Shown in pieces: positions 1 to 7,468 of a stretch of 64,000 nucleotides of DNA. A model generated the notes under the pieces. That model saw nothing but the letters and a program-made list of their open reading frames with translations, was not told the DNA's origin and searched no databases. Source of the DNA: Lentzea aerocolonigenes (GTDB lineage Bacteria; Actinomycetota; Actinomycetes; Mycobacteriales; Pseudonocardiaceae); NCBI RefSeq assembly GCF_000974445.1, contig NZ_BBOJ01000005.1, positions 1 to 64,000 of the forward strand, in the 5' to 3' direction. Position 1 is the stretch's first letter, and every line of letters begins with the position of its first letter. A program made the translations under genes and the position numbers.

Positions 1-70
1 AGCCAGCGCCGCCTGCGGGTTGATGGCACGCCTGGTGCTTTGGGCGGCTTGCTGCTGCGTAGGCGTGCGG

Positions 71-222
71 TTCGGGTGGGTTGGTCCCGTCACAAGCCGT
101 ACCAGGAGCTGGTCACACCCGAGGGGATACGTCAAGTCGACGAAAAGCGTGTCGACTTGACGTATCCCCTCGGGCGCGACGAGAGCTGTGGCACGACTCG
201 TGACGGGACCAACCCACCGGAA
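71..222. repeat. Nested inverted repeat with a perfect 24-bp core stem
   Basis: Positions 118-141 and 151-174 are perfect reverse complements (24 bp) around a 9-nt loop (GAAAAGCGT). Outside them, 71-93 and 200-222 pair at 22 of 23 positions. Between the two arm pairs, 101-113 contains a small ACCAG/CTGGT palindrome. The whole can fold into a large cruciform or a two-level hairpin. It is far longer than a usual factor-independent terminator and has no T-tract. Its function is not known. Confidence 0.85.
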
Positions 223-262
223 CCCCACGCTAAGAGCTGGCTCGGCTGCGCCATCGCGTCGG

Positions 263-321
263 CTCGCCTTCGGCCTCGCGTGCCTCGCCTTCGGCCTCAG
301 GTTGGGCTCGCCTTCGGCCTC
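263..321. repeat. Three spaced copies of a 15-nt GC-rich repeat
   Basis: CTCGCCTTCGGCCTC occurs at 263-277, 284-298 and 307-321 with spacers of 6 and 8 nt. Each copy carries the short inverted core GCCttcGGC. It lies immediately downstream of the oxidoreductase stop and could help end transcription, but this is inference. Confidence 0.6.
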
Positions 322-326
322 GCGGG

Positions 327-1334
327 TTAGAGGCGGACCGAATCGCCTGTTGTTGCCGACTGCTTCGCCGCCTCGATCACCTCTAGGCCTGTCACCGCGT
401 CCTGTGGGGACACTGGCGGCCTTCCTGCTGCCACTTCCGCGTAGAAGTCTTGATATGCGCCTGGTTCTGTTTGGTGCGGGGTGCCGTTCAGCTTGCCCCA
501 GTTGGGTTCTGGGTCTTCGCCCCAGCCCGGGGTGGCTGGGGTGTGGCCTGCTTTGAGGTGTTCTTCCTGGGGGTCCATGCCGTATTTCACGTAGGCGCCG
601 TCGTGGCCGAGGACTCGGAAGCGGGGGCCCAGGTCTGCTGCCAGTGCGCTCATCCAGAGGTGGGAGCGGACGCCGTTCTCGTGGTTCAGGGAGAGGAAGA
701 CGTCGTCGTCTGCCTTGGCGCCTGGGCGGACTGTGGCTATTTCCGCGTGTACTGCCAGTGGGCGGCCGAAGAGGGCCACTGACTGGTCCACCAGGTGGGT
801 GCCCAGGTCGAAGAGGATGCTGCCCAGGTCTGCCGGGTCGCCGGATTCCTTCCAGGACTCCTTGATCTCTGGGCGGTAGCGCTCGAAGCGGGACTCGAAG
901 CGGTGGACTCGGCCCAGGGTTCTTTCGGAGAGGAGTTTGCGGACGGTCAGGAAGTCGCCGTCCCAGCGGCGGTTGTGGAACGGGACCAGCATGAGGCCCT
1001 TGGAGGAGGCGATCGAGGCCAGGGCTCGGGCTTCTGCGGCTGAGGCTGCGAAAGGTTTGTCCACCACCACGTTCAGGCCGTGGTCCAGGGCCTGGCGGGC
1101 GTGGGTGGCGTGGAAGCGGTTCGGGGTGGTGATGACTACCAGGTCGAAGTTGCCCGACCACACTTCGTCCAGAGAGGACAGGAGACGGGTGGCCGGGTAG
1201 CGCGCTGCCACCTCTGCTCGGCGGCGGGGGTTCGCGGTGACCACGGCCTCGAGCTCGAGGCCTGGGGTGGTCGCGATGAACGGGGCGTGGAAGGCCGCCC
1301 CACCTAGTCCGTAGCCGACCAGAGCTGTGCGCAT
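327..1334 (-). CDS. Gfo/Idh/MocA-family NAD(P)-dependent oxidoreductase
   Basis: This 335-residue protein has the N-terminal Rossmann fold of the family (ALVGYGLGGAAFHAPF directly after the start) and a VDKP sequence near residue 95, the family's cofactor/substrate-binding EKP-type motif. Members oxidise or reduce sugars, inositols or related cyclic compounds; the substrate cannot be read from sequence. The ATG at 1334 is preferred over a GTG 24 nt upstream because the Rossmann motif begins right there and a TAGGCT hexamer sits 7 nt upstream, consistent with a leaderless transcript. It stands alone between a repeat-rich gap and a MerR gene on the same strand. Confidence 0.88.
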   Translation of the reverse strand: MRTALVGYGLGGAAFHAPFIATTPGLELEAVVTANPRRRAEVAARYPATRLLSSLDEVWSGNFDLVVITTPNRFHATHARQALDHGLNVVVDKPFAASAAEARALASIASSKGLMLVPFHNRRWDGDFLTVRKLLSERTLGRVHRFESRFERYRPEIKESWKESGDPADLGSILFDLGTHLVDQSVALFGRPLAVHAEIATVRPGAKADDDVFLSLNHENGVRSHLWMSALAADLGPRFRVLGHDGAYVKYGMDPQEEHLKAGHTPATPGWGEDPEPNWGKLNGTPHQTEPGAYQDFYAEVAAGRPPVSPQDAVTGLEVIEAAKQSATTGDSVRL

Positions 1335-1341
1335 GGGATCT

Positions 1342-1347
1342 AGCCTA
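1342..1347 (-). promoter_or_regulatory. Probable -10 element, leaderless start
   Basis: TAGGCT on the minus strand, 7 nt before the oxidoreductase ATG, with no Shine-Dalgarno sequence between. Confidence 0.45.
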
Positions 1348-1385
1348 AGCGGTCTCACCTGGTGGACGGAGGCGTTGGCGGAGCC

Positions 1386-2102
1386 CTAACTGTGCTTGGT
1401 GGGTCGAGTCCTGTTTGGACCGCCATGCGGCGAGGTGGTCAGGTAGTCGTTTAGGCGTGCGGAGGCGGCGAGCATCGCCAAGCCCTGTGCGGTCAGGCGG
1501 CGGCGCCAGTCGGCCAGGGCGGCGGTCAGCGTTTCGGTGCCTCCTGCTGTGCGGATCTGCTGCACCACCAACGCGATGCGGGCCAACGGGTAGCCGCCGC
1601 GGCGCAGGAGGTGGGCCAGTTCGGCGTCGCGGACGTCCTCGGCGCGGAAGACGCGGTAGCCGGTGGACTCGCGGTCTGGGGTGAGGATGCCGGCGTCTTC
1701 CCAGGCGCGGAGTGTTGCCGGGGTCACGTCGAGGCGGCGGGCCAGCTCGCCGATCGTGCGGGGTTCCAGGGACGGTTCGAAGTCGGTCAGGTCGTGCACG
1801 GCCCGGCTGACGGCGTCGAGGGTTTCGCGGTCGCGCAGGAGCTGCTCGTGGGCGCGGTCGACGGTCAGCAGGACGTCGTCCAGGTCGTCGGCGTGAACTG
1901 CGTTCATGATCTGGCCTGCTCGCGCGTGGCCGAAGGCGGGGATCAGTGCGATGAACGCGCGCAAAGCGGCGGCGTGGACCTCGGTGTAGACGCGGTAGCC
2001 GGACGGGGTGCGCTCGGCCGGTGGGATGAAACCCGACTGCTCGTAGTTGCGGACGGCCTGGGTCGAGATACCGTGCTCTGAGGCGAGGTCGGCTGGACGC
2101 AC
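1386..2102 (-). CDS. Tandem double-MerR-domain transcriptional regulator
   Basis: The 238-residue protein carries two MerR-type winged helix-turn-helix modules in one chain: one from the start (ADLASEHGISTQAVRNYE, then SGYRVYT) and a second in the middle (IGELARRLDVTPATLRAWE, then STGYRVF). Classical MerR proteins have one such domain plus a dimerising helix. The reading frame is open another 56 codons upstream, but GTG 2102 begins directly at the first HTH and has TAAAGT (2110-2115) 7 nt upstream, so a leaderless start is chosen. The gene diverges from an erythromycin-esterase-family gene, suggesting that it controls that gene and possibly senses its substrate. The pairing is inferred from position. 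Confidence 0.85.
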   Translation of the reverse strand: MRPADLASEHGISTQAVRNYEQSGFIPPAERTPSGYRVYTEVHAAALRAFIALIPAFGHARAGQIMNAVHADDLDDVLLTVDRAHEQLLRDRETLDAVSRAVHDLTDFEPSLEPRTIGELARRLDVTPATLRAWEDAGILTPDRESTGYRVFRAEDVRDAELAHLLRRGGYPLARIALVVQQIRTAGGTETLTAALADWRRRLTAQGLAMLAASARLNDYLTTSPHGGPNRTRPTKHS

Positions 2103-2109
2103 GGTTGAG

Positions 2110-2115
2110 ACTTTA
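2110..2115 (-). promoter_or_regulatory. Probable -10 element of the double-MerR gene
   Basis: TAAAGT on the minus strand, 7 nt before GTG 2102; no Shine-Dalgarno sequence is visible. Confidence 0.45.
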
Positions 2116-2140
2116 GCCGGGTGTTCCAGGGCCAACTCGC

Positions 2141-2166
2141 TGAAAGTTTCAATGGAGCTTTCAATG
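2141..2166. promoter_or_regulatory. Candidate MerR-type operator in the divergent promoter
   Basis: TGAAAGTTTCA (2141-2151) is a perfect palindrome. TGAAAG (2141-2146) and CTTTCA (2158-2163) form a wider inverted repeat, and TTTCAATG occurs twice (2147-2154 and 2159-2166). The site lies between the divergent MerR-like and esterase genes, right before the esterase start, where such a regulator would act. Binding is inferred. Confidence 0.5.
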
Positions 2167-3294
2167 TTACGGTTGAACCACATGAGCCAGGACATTCGCG
2201 AGTTCATCAGTCCCTTCACCGAGCTCTTGGCGTTCGGCGAGCCGACGCACCGGGAGCACGCCCACACCTGGATCCGCAACGAGCTGTTCGAGCAGTTGGC
2301 GGCGCTGGGCTACCGCTCGATCGCGCTGGAGACCTGCCGGGTGCGCGGGCTGCTCGTCAACGACTACGTGCAGGGCGCGCCCGGTGATCTCGACACGGTG
2401 ATGGAGGAGGGCTTCTCCCACTCGTTCGGGCAGTGGCCGGCCAACCGCGAGCTCGTCGCGTGGATGCGCGAGTACAACGCGGGCAAGGCGCCGGAGGAAC
2501 GCCTGGCGTTCCACGGCTTCGACTTCCAGACCGAGACGACCAGCGCGCCCAGCCCGCGGCCCTACCTCGAGCACGCCCGCGACTACCTGGGCGAGGACGT
2601 CGACCTCACGACCGACGACGAGAAGTGGAGTCGCGACGAGGCCGTGCTGGACCTCACCCAGTCACCTGGTCGCTCCGAAGAGGCGATCAGACTGCGGGAG
2701 ATCGGCACGGCGATGCTCAGGCGGCTGCACGCCGTCAAGACGACCGACGACGCCTGGAACCGCGCGGAGCTGCACCTGACGGCCGGCCTCAGCCTCCTCC
2801 AGTACCACCGGGAGTGCGCGGAGCCGAACCCGCTCGGTGTCCGGCTCAACCGCCTCTGTCAGATGCGGGACGGGGTGATGGCGCGCAACCTGCTGGAGAT
2901 CCGGCGCGCCGAGGCGGCGAAGGGGCCGACGTTCGTGTTCGCGCACAACGCCCACCTGCAGCGCACCAACTCCTCGATGGAGATGGGCGGCGAGCGGATC
3001 GAGTGGTTCTCCGCGGGAGCGCTCGTCGCCCCGATCCTCGGCGACCAGTACACGGTCGTCGCGGGCACGCTCGGCCGCAACGACACGTTCGGGCTGAGTG
3101 AACCGGACAAGGCCACCCTGGAAGGACAGTTGCAGGGCCGGTTCACGACCTGGGGGCTCACCGCGGACAAGCCTCACGGCCCGACCCGCACCGACACCAG
3201 GCCGGAAATGGGCTACTTCCCGCTCGATCAGCACCTGATGGACGGTGTGGACGCGCTGCTGCACGTCAGGGTTGGTCGTCCAGTGACGCGGTGA
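2164..3294 (+). CDS. Erythromycin esterase family protein
   Basis: This 376-residue protein has the family's hallmarks: LLAFGEPTHREH near the N-terminus (the GE..H active-site segment), FHGFDFQ in the middle, and FAHNAHLQR, the conserved HN.H segment. Members include EreA/EreB, which hydrolyse the macrolide lactone, but many homologues have other, unknown substrates, so macrolide resistance cannot be assumed. ATG 2164 has GGAG 6 nt upstream (2154-2157); an ATG at 2182 is a second possibility. The 3' end overlaps the convergent gene by 29 bp. Confidence 0.85.
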   Translation: MLRLNHMSQDIREFISPFTELLAFGEPTHREHAHTWIRNELFEQLAALGYRSIALETCRVRGLLVNDYVQGAPGDLDTVMEEGFSHSFGQWPANRELVAWMREYNAGKAPEERLAFHGFDFQTETTSAPSPRPYLEHARDYLGEDVDLTTDDEKWSRDEAVLDLTQSPGRSEEAIRLREIGTAMLRRLHAVKTTDDAWNRAELHLTAGLSLLQYHRECAEPNPLGVRLNRLCQMRDGVMARNLLEIRRAEAAKGPTFVFAHNAHLQRTNSSMEMGGERIEWFSAGALVAPILGDQYTVVAGTLGRNDTFGLSEPDKATLEGQLQGRFTTWGLTADKPHGPTRTDTRPEMGYFPLDQHLMDGVDALLHVRVGRPVTR

Positions 3295-3772
3295 TCCACG
3301 GCGCGACGGGCAGGTCGCGCGTCTCGCACTCGATCGCCAGCTTCAGGGTCCACCGCAGGGCTTGTAAAACAACTGTCGCGAGCTCCTGCGGTGCCCCGTT
3401 GGCCAGGGCGATCTCGATCTGCTCCGAGGCCGCGTCCTGGTCGCCGTGGACCTCGGCCAGCAACGCGCGGATCGCGGTGCGCACGGGTGGGTCCGCGTCG
3501 TCGATCTGGACCTCGTTGCCGTCCTCGTCGAAGACCTGCATCTTCACCGGCGTGGCGCCGCCGGAGCCGAGCGCGCTGACCATGCTGCTGCACTCGGCGA
3601 ACAGCAGCAGCACCAGCTCACGGATCTCCTCGTTGCCCTCGGGAGACCCGCTGAGGTAGCCGGTCACGAGGTCGACCGCCACAGCGTCCTCGCCGGCCCT
3701 GGCCGCGGCCAGCGCCTCACCGGCCACGGCCGTCAGCCGTGACCAGCGATCTGGATCCTGTGGTGGTCGCAC
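3266..3772 (-). CDS. Hypothetical protein of unknown function
   Basis: I do not recognise this 168-residue protein. It is acidic and predicted largely helical, with a hydrophobic helix around ELVLLLFAECSSMV, a short DEDGNEVQIDD stretch in the middle, and no signal peptide or clear membrane segment. GTG 3772 has TAGGCA (3779-3784) 6 nt upstream, pointing to a leaderless transcript. Its 3' end overlaps the esterase gene end to end by 29 bp, so either transcript may be antisense to the other's tail. Confidence 0.65.
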   Translation of the reverse strand: MRPPQDPDRWSRLTAVAGEALAAARAGEDAVAVDLVTGYLSGSPEGNEEIRELVLLLFAECSSMVSALGSGGATPVKMQVFDEDGNEVQIDDADPPVRTAIRALLAEVHGDQDAASEQIEIALANGAPQELATVVLQALRWTLKLAIECETRDLPVAPWITASLDDQP

Positions 3773-3778
3773 AGGTAC

Positions 3779-3784
3779 TGCCTA
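3779..3784 (-). promoter_or_regulatory. Probable -10 element, leaderless start
   Basis: TAGGCA on the minus strand, 6 nt before GTG 3772. Confidence 0.4.
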
Positions 3785-3880
3785 CCGCGCGATGTGACGC
3801 GTTCGCAATGCCCCATCTTGATCAGAGTGCTACCGGGGTATGTCACTCCGCAGGTCAATGTGGGAATCAGCGGATCCACC

Positions 3881-3886
3881 TAGCAT
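3881..3886 (+). promoter_or_regulatory. Probable -10 element that fixes the kinase start
   Basis: TAGCAT lies exactly 6 nt before GTG 3893, favouring that codon over the GTG at 3890. Confidence 0.45.
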
Positions 3887-3892
3887 CGGGTG

Positions 3893-5032
3893 GTGTTCCG
3901 CACGCTGTACCGAACGATCCTCGGTCCCGATCGCACGCGGGTTCTGCCCAAAGCGCTCGGCCGGTTCCGCGTCCCCGCGTTCGCCGGCTTGATCATCTAC
4001 GGGTTCGTCTGGGCGATCATCGGCAGCGCGACGTACGTGGACACCGCGTACCCGGCTGAGGCGACGAAGTACGGCGACGGCTGGTGGGTGCTCATCTTCT
4101 TGGTCACCCTCGGTCCGTACGTGCTGCTCATCTGGTCGCCGCTCTACGCCTGGCGAGTGGCGGCGCCGGCGTTCTACTTCGTCAGTTTCCTCCTGGACGG
4201 TGACCGTGCCGGGGCCTTCCAGTACTGGACCGCGCTACCTCTGCTGATCGGCGTCGCCGCGTTCTACTCGCGGGAGATCGTCGTCACCGCCGCGTTGATC
4301 ACCATGGCGATAGTCCCGTTCGCTGAACCTCAGCGTGCCGCTTTGGCGTTCTACGTGCCACTCATCGTTGCCGTCGTCTACCTCTTCGGTTCGCGCGGAC
4401 GGGCCGAGCGCGAGCTGGAAGAAGAACGCGGCTCCAAGGCGGCGCTCGAGGAACGTGCTCGCATCGCGCGCGAGATGCACGACGTCGTGGCGCACCACAT
4501 GTCGATGGTGGTGGTCCGGTGCGAGACCGCGCCCTACCGCCTCCAGGGGCTGAGCGAGGAAGCCGAGAAGGAGTTCGCCGAGCTCGGTGAGGCGGCCAGG
4601 GAAGCCATCACGGACATGCAGCGCCTGCTCGGCGTGCTCAGGACGAACGGGCACGAGCCGGAACGCGAACCGCAACCCGGCATCAGCCGCATCCCGGAGC
4701 TCACGAGGCCCGGCGACGAGGCCGAGGTCGACGTGGACGACGTGCCGGAGGCGGTCGGGCTGACCGCGTACCGGATCGTGCAGGAGGCGCTCACGAACGC
4801 CACCAGGCACGCGCCCGGCTCCAGGGCGTCCGTCCACGTGCACAAGAACGAGGGCCGGCTGGACGTGCTGGTGATCAACACCGCCGGGGGACCGTCGATG
4901 GGCGGCGGCAGCGGGCAGGGGCTGGTGGGCATGCGCGAACGCGTCGCGGTCCACGGCGGCACGCTGACCGTGAAGGCCACCGAGGACGGCGGGTTCCTGG
5001 TCAGGGCGAGGATTCCGTTGGGGGACAAGTGA
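3893..5032 (+). CDS. DesK/NarL-type sensor histidine kinase
   Basis: The 379-residue protein has an N-terminal membrane sensor of about five transmembrane segments (residues about 25-165), then a coiled coil (ERELEEERGSKAALEERAR), the HisKA_3 phosphoacceptor region (AREMHDVVAHHMS, histidine in EMHD), and a HATPase domain ending GQGLVGMRERV. This is the class that pairs with NarL/FixJ regulators. Its stop codon overlaps the start of the response regulator (GTGA at 5029-5032), so the two are translationally coupled. The signal is unknown; a membrane or envelope signal is likely, given that almost no extracellular domain exists. Confidence 0.92.
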   Translation: MFRTLYRTILGPDRTRVLPKALGRFRVPAFAGLIIYGFVWAIIGSATYVDTAYPAEATKYGDGWWVLIFLVTLGPYVLLIWSPLYAWRVAAPAFYFVSFLLDGDRAGAFQYWTALPLLIGVAAFYSREIVVTAALITMAIVPFAEPQRAALAFYVPLIVAVVYLFGSRGRAERELEEERGSKAALEERARIAREMHDVVAHHMSMVVVRCETAPYRLQGLSEEAEKEFAELGEAAREAITDMQRLLGVLRTNGHEPEREPQPGISRIPELTRPGDEAEVDVDDVPEAVGLTAYRIVQEALTNATRHAPGSRASVHVHKNEGRLDVLVINTAGGPSMGGGSGQGLVGMRERVAVHGGTLTVKATEDGGFLVRARIPLGDK

Positions 5033-5682
5033 TCAGGGTGGTCGTGGTCGACGACCAGGAGATGGTGCGCGAGGGCTTCTCCGCGCTGCTCAACTCGCAA
5101 GAGGACATCGAGGTGGTGGGTGCCGCGGGCAACGGCCTGCAAGGCGTGGCGTTGGCGCGCACGGTCAAGCCGGACGTCGTGCTGATGGACGTCCGCATGC
5201 CCGAGATGGACGGTCTCACAGCGACCCGGTTGCTGCTGGACGGGTCCAGCTCCACGAAGGTGCTCGTGCTGACCACGTTCGACCTCGACGACTACGTGTA
5301 CGAGGCGTTGCAGGCAGGCGCGAGCGGGTTCCTGCTCAAGCACGCGCCCGCTCGCGAGCTGCTCAACGCCGTGCGCGTGGTGGCCGCGGGGGACGCGCTG
5401 CTGGCTCCGTCGATCACCAAGCGCCTGATCGAGGACTTCGTGAGGTCGCGGCGGACCGAGCGTGTCCGGCCCGCGCGGCTGGACGTCCTGACCGACCGCG
5501 AGACCGAGATCCTCGTGCTGGTCGCGCAGGGCATGTCGAACGCCGAGATCGCCGCGCACCTCGTGCTGGCCGAGCAGACCGTCAAGACGCACGTGAGCCG
5601 CGTGCTCACCAAGCTCGGCCTGCGCGACCGCGCCCAGGCCGTCATCGCGGCGTACGAGAGCGGGCTCGTGGTACCGGGGTAG
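5029..5682 (+). CDS. NarL/FixJ-family response regulator
   Basis: This 217-residue regulator has a receiver domain (VVVDDQEMVREG, phospho-acceptor Asp in VVLMDVRMPEMDG, conserved Lys in FLLKHAP) and a C-terminal LuxR-type HTH (LTDRETEILVLVAQGMSNAE ... VKTHVSRVLTKL). It follows the kinase with a 4-bp overlap, so it is the cognate partner. The downstream hydrolase and acyltransferase genes start 60 bp later behind their own -10 element and could be targets, but that is inference. Confidence 0.94.
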   Translation: MIRVVVVDDQEMVREGFSALLNSQEDIEVVGAAGNGLQGVALARTVKPDVVLMDVRMPEMDGLTATRLLLDGSSSTKVLVLTTFDLDDYVYEALQAGASGFLLKHAPARELLNAVRVVAAGDALLAPSITKRLIEDFVRSRRTERVRPARLDVLTDRETEILVLVAQGMSNAEIAAHLVLAEQTVKTHVSRVLTKLGLRDRAQAVIAAYESGLVVPG

Positions 5683-5732
5683 GGCCGGGAAGACGGCACT
5701 CCGGCGTGACGATCACGGGGTCGTCGTCTCCC

Positions 5733-5738
5733 TAGCTT
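5733..5738 (+). promoter_or_regulatory. Probable -10 element of the hydrolase-acyltransferase pair
   Basis: TAGCTT lies 6 nt before ATG 5745; there is no Shine-Dalgarno sequence, which suggests a leaderless mRNA. Confidence 0.45.
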
Positions 5739-5744
5739 CGGCTC

Positions 5745-6449
5745 ATGCGCCGAGCCGTCCTGTTCCTCCTGCTGATCGCCGTTCCCGCGGTCGCGCCGTC
5801 GATCGCGCAGTGGCGTGGCGACGTCGCCCGCAGGGTCGCGATCGTCGGTGATCTCGCCACCGCCCGCGACGTCGTGGTCGTCGTGCCCGGCTCCGACGTG
5901 GACGTGGACCGGTTCGACCGGACCGTCGGGAGGATGGCGACGAACCTGCACGAGCAGGCGCACCGCGACGACCTCGCGGTGATCGCGTGGCTCGGCTACC
6001 GGACGCCGCAAGGACTTGGCGTGGACGCCGTGACCGGTTCTCTTGCACGCCAAGGTGCCGCCTCGCTCGTGGACTTCGTACGGGCGTTGCACACCAACGC
6101 GCGCATCCACGTCTTCGGGCACAGCTACGGCTCGGTCGTGGTCGGGCTCGCAGCACACGAGCTGAACGTCGACGACATCGTGTTCACCGGAAGTCCTGGT
6201 GTGCGGGCGAACTCCGCGGCCGAGCTGGGCACTTCGGCGAAGGTCTGGGCTGTGCGGTCGGCCGGGGACTGGGTGCGGTTCGTGCCCAACGTCCGGCTCC
6301 TCGACCTCGGGCACGGCACGGATCCCGCGTCGGACTCCTTCGGTGCCACGGTGTTGCGGTTCGACGGCGGCAAGCACGACACCTACTACGAGCCGGGCAC
6401 CGAGACGTTGAACGCGCTCGTCCGGATTGCCTTGGGGGAGAAGCAGTGA
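5745..6449 (+). CDS. DUF1023-type alpha/beta hydrolase, membrane-anchored or secreted
   Basis: The 234-residue protein starts with a hydrophobic signal or anchor (MRRAVLFLLLIAVPAVAPS). It carries the nucleophile elbow GHSYGS near residue 127, with late GKHDTYY and GSPGV segments typical of the DUF1023 alpha/beta-hydrolase group. It is short for a lipase, and the substrate is unknown. Its TGA overlaps the GTG start of the next gene (6446-6449), so it is co-translated with a membrane acyltransferase. The pair suggests modification or hydrolysis of a lipid or cell-surface ester. Confidence 0.82.
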   Translation: MRRAVLFLLLIAVPAVAPSIAQWRGDVARRVAIVGDLATARDVVVVVPGSDVDVDRFDRTVGRMATNLHEQAHRDDLAVIAWLGYRTPQGLGVDAVTGSLARQGAASLVDFVRALHTNARIHVFGHSYGSVVVGLAAHELNVDDIVFTGSPGVRANSAAELGTSAKVWAVRSAGDWVRFVPNVRLLDLGHGTDPASDSFGATVLRFDGGKHDTYYEPGTETLNALVRIALGEKQ

Positions 6450-7468
6450 GGAATCCGTTCGTCGACGCCGTGCGAGCGATTGCGGTCGTCACGGTCGTGC
6501 TGGGGCATTGGCTCGTCACGTCACTTGTCGACACACCGACCGGCATGGTCATAGACAGCCCGTTGAAACACATGGCCGCACTTACGCCCGTGTCGTGGGT
6601 TCTGCAAACGCTCGGCTTGTTCTTCTTCGTGGGCGGTTATGCGGCCGCACACTCGAAGACGCCGTTCCTCGTCAGGCTGAAGCAACTGGCCGTGCCGACG
6701 TTGCTGATGCTGGGAGCGTGGACGGCTGTCCTCTTCGGACTGGTCCTGCGCGGGGTCGACCAGGACACCGCGTGGAACATCGGGTTCCTGGTGACGACGC
6801 CGTTGTGGTTCCTGGGCGTCTACCTGGTGCTGCTGGGCATGAAACCGCTGGTGCGCAAGCTGGACGAGTACTCGTGGGGTGTGCTCGTCCCGGTCGCGCT
6901 GGTGCTGGTGCTGCCGTACGCGGTGTGGTGGGCGGCCTGGCAGCTCGGGTACGCGGTGGCGCGCAGGAGGATTCTGGGTCCGCCGCTGCTGGTGCTCGGT
7001 GTGCTCGGGTACGCCCTGCTCACGACGTTCGGCGGCTATCCGGTCTCGGCGGTCGGCATCCCCGGCGCGACCGCCTCGAACCTGAACCCGCCGAACTACG
7101 CCACGCTCGCGCTGGCGTTCGCCCAGATCGGCCTGGTGCTCACGATCGCGCCTGCGCTGACCAGGCTCGGCACGACGAAACCGGTGGCGTGGCTGAACAA
7201 GCGAGCGCTGGGGATCTTCCTCGTGCACCAGAGCGCGCTGATCACCGTGACGCTGGCGCTCAGCGCGTGGGGGCCGCTGCCGGGGCTCCAGCAGCCACCA
7301 GATCATCCGGGCTGGGTGTGGCAACGAGTGCTGTGGCTGCCGGTGTGCGCGGCCGTGACCTGGGGATGGCTGCGAGCACTGCGAGACCGATCGCCACGGC
7401 GTGCAGCACCACCACCGACGGCGGAGGTTGCAGCGCCAGCATCGGCGGTACGCACGCCAGCGCCGTGA
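6446..7468 (+). CDS. Integral-membrane acyltransferase (acyltransferase-3 type)
   Basis: This 340-residue polytopic protein begins NPFVDAVRAIAV, with the arginine and histidine-bearing first helix typical of acyltransferase-3 proteins, followed by about ten hydrophobic segments (FFFVGGYAAAHS, PLWFLGVYLVLL, FLVHQSAL). Such enzymes move acyl groups onto sugars, peptidoglycan or lipids at the membrane. The GTG at 6446 is chosen for its 4-bp overlap with the hydrolase and a GGGGAG upstream. The tail is a low-complexity Pro/Ala stretch encoded in a 209-bp overlap with the convergent gene. It resembles the acyltransferase part of that neighbour, so the two look paralogous. Confidence 0.8.
   Translation: MRNPFVDAVRAIAVVTVVLGHWLVTSLVDTPTGMVIDSPLKHMAALTPVSWVLQTLGLFFFVGGYAAAHSKTPFLVRLKQLAVPTLLMLGAWTAVLFGLVLRGVDQDTAWNIGFLVTTPLWFLGVYLVLLGMKPLVRKLDEYSWGVLVPVALVLVLPYAVWWAAWQLGYAVARRRILGPPLLVLGVLGYALLTTFGGYPVSAVGIPGATASNLNPPNYATLALAFAQIGLVLTIAPALTRLGTTKPVAWLNKRALGIFLVHQSALITVTLALSAWGPLPGLQQPPDHPGWVWQRVLWLPVCAAVTWGWLRALRDRSPRRAAPPPTAEVAAPASAVRTPAP

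Larger units (their letters stand above)
1..326. other. Intergenic stretch without a credible gene
   Basis: No reading frame here looks like a protein. The stretch holds the nested inverted repeat at 71-222 and three 15-nt copies of CTCGCCTTCGGCCTC at 263-277, 284-298 and 307-321, just beyond the stop codon of the oxidoreductase gene on the minus strand. Whatever lies left of position 1 is not visible. Confidence 0.6.

Noticed and set aside
2164-3294. Calling this a macrolide-resistance gene
   Set aside because: The family is broad and most environmental members have no proven macrolide activity; no other resistance gene is adjacent.
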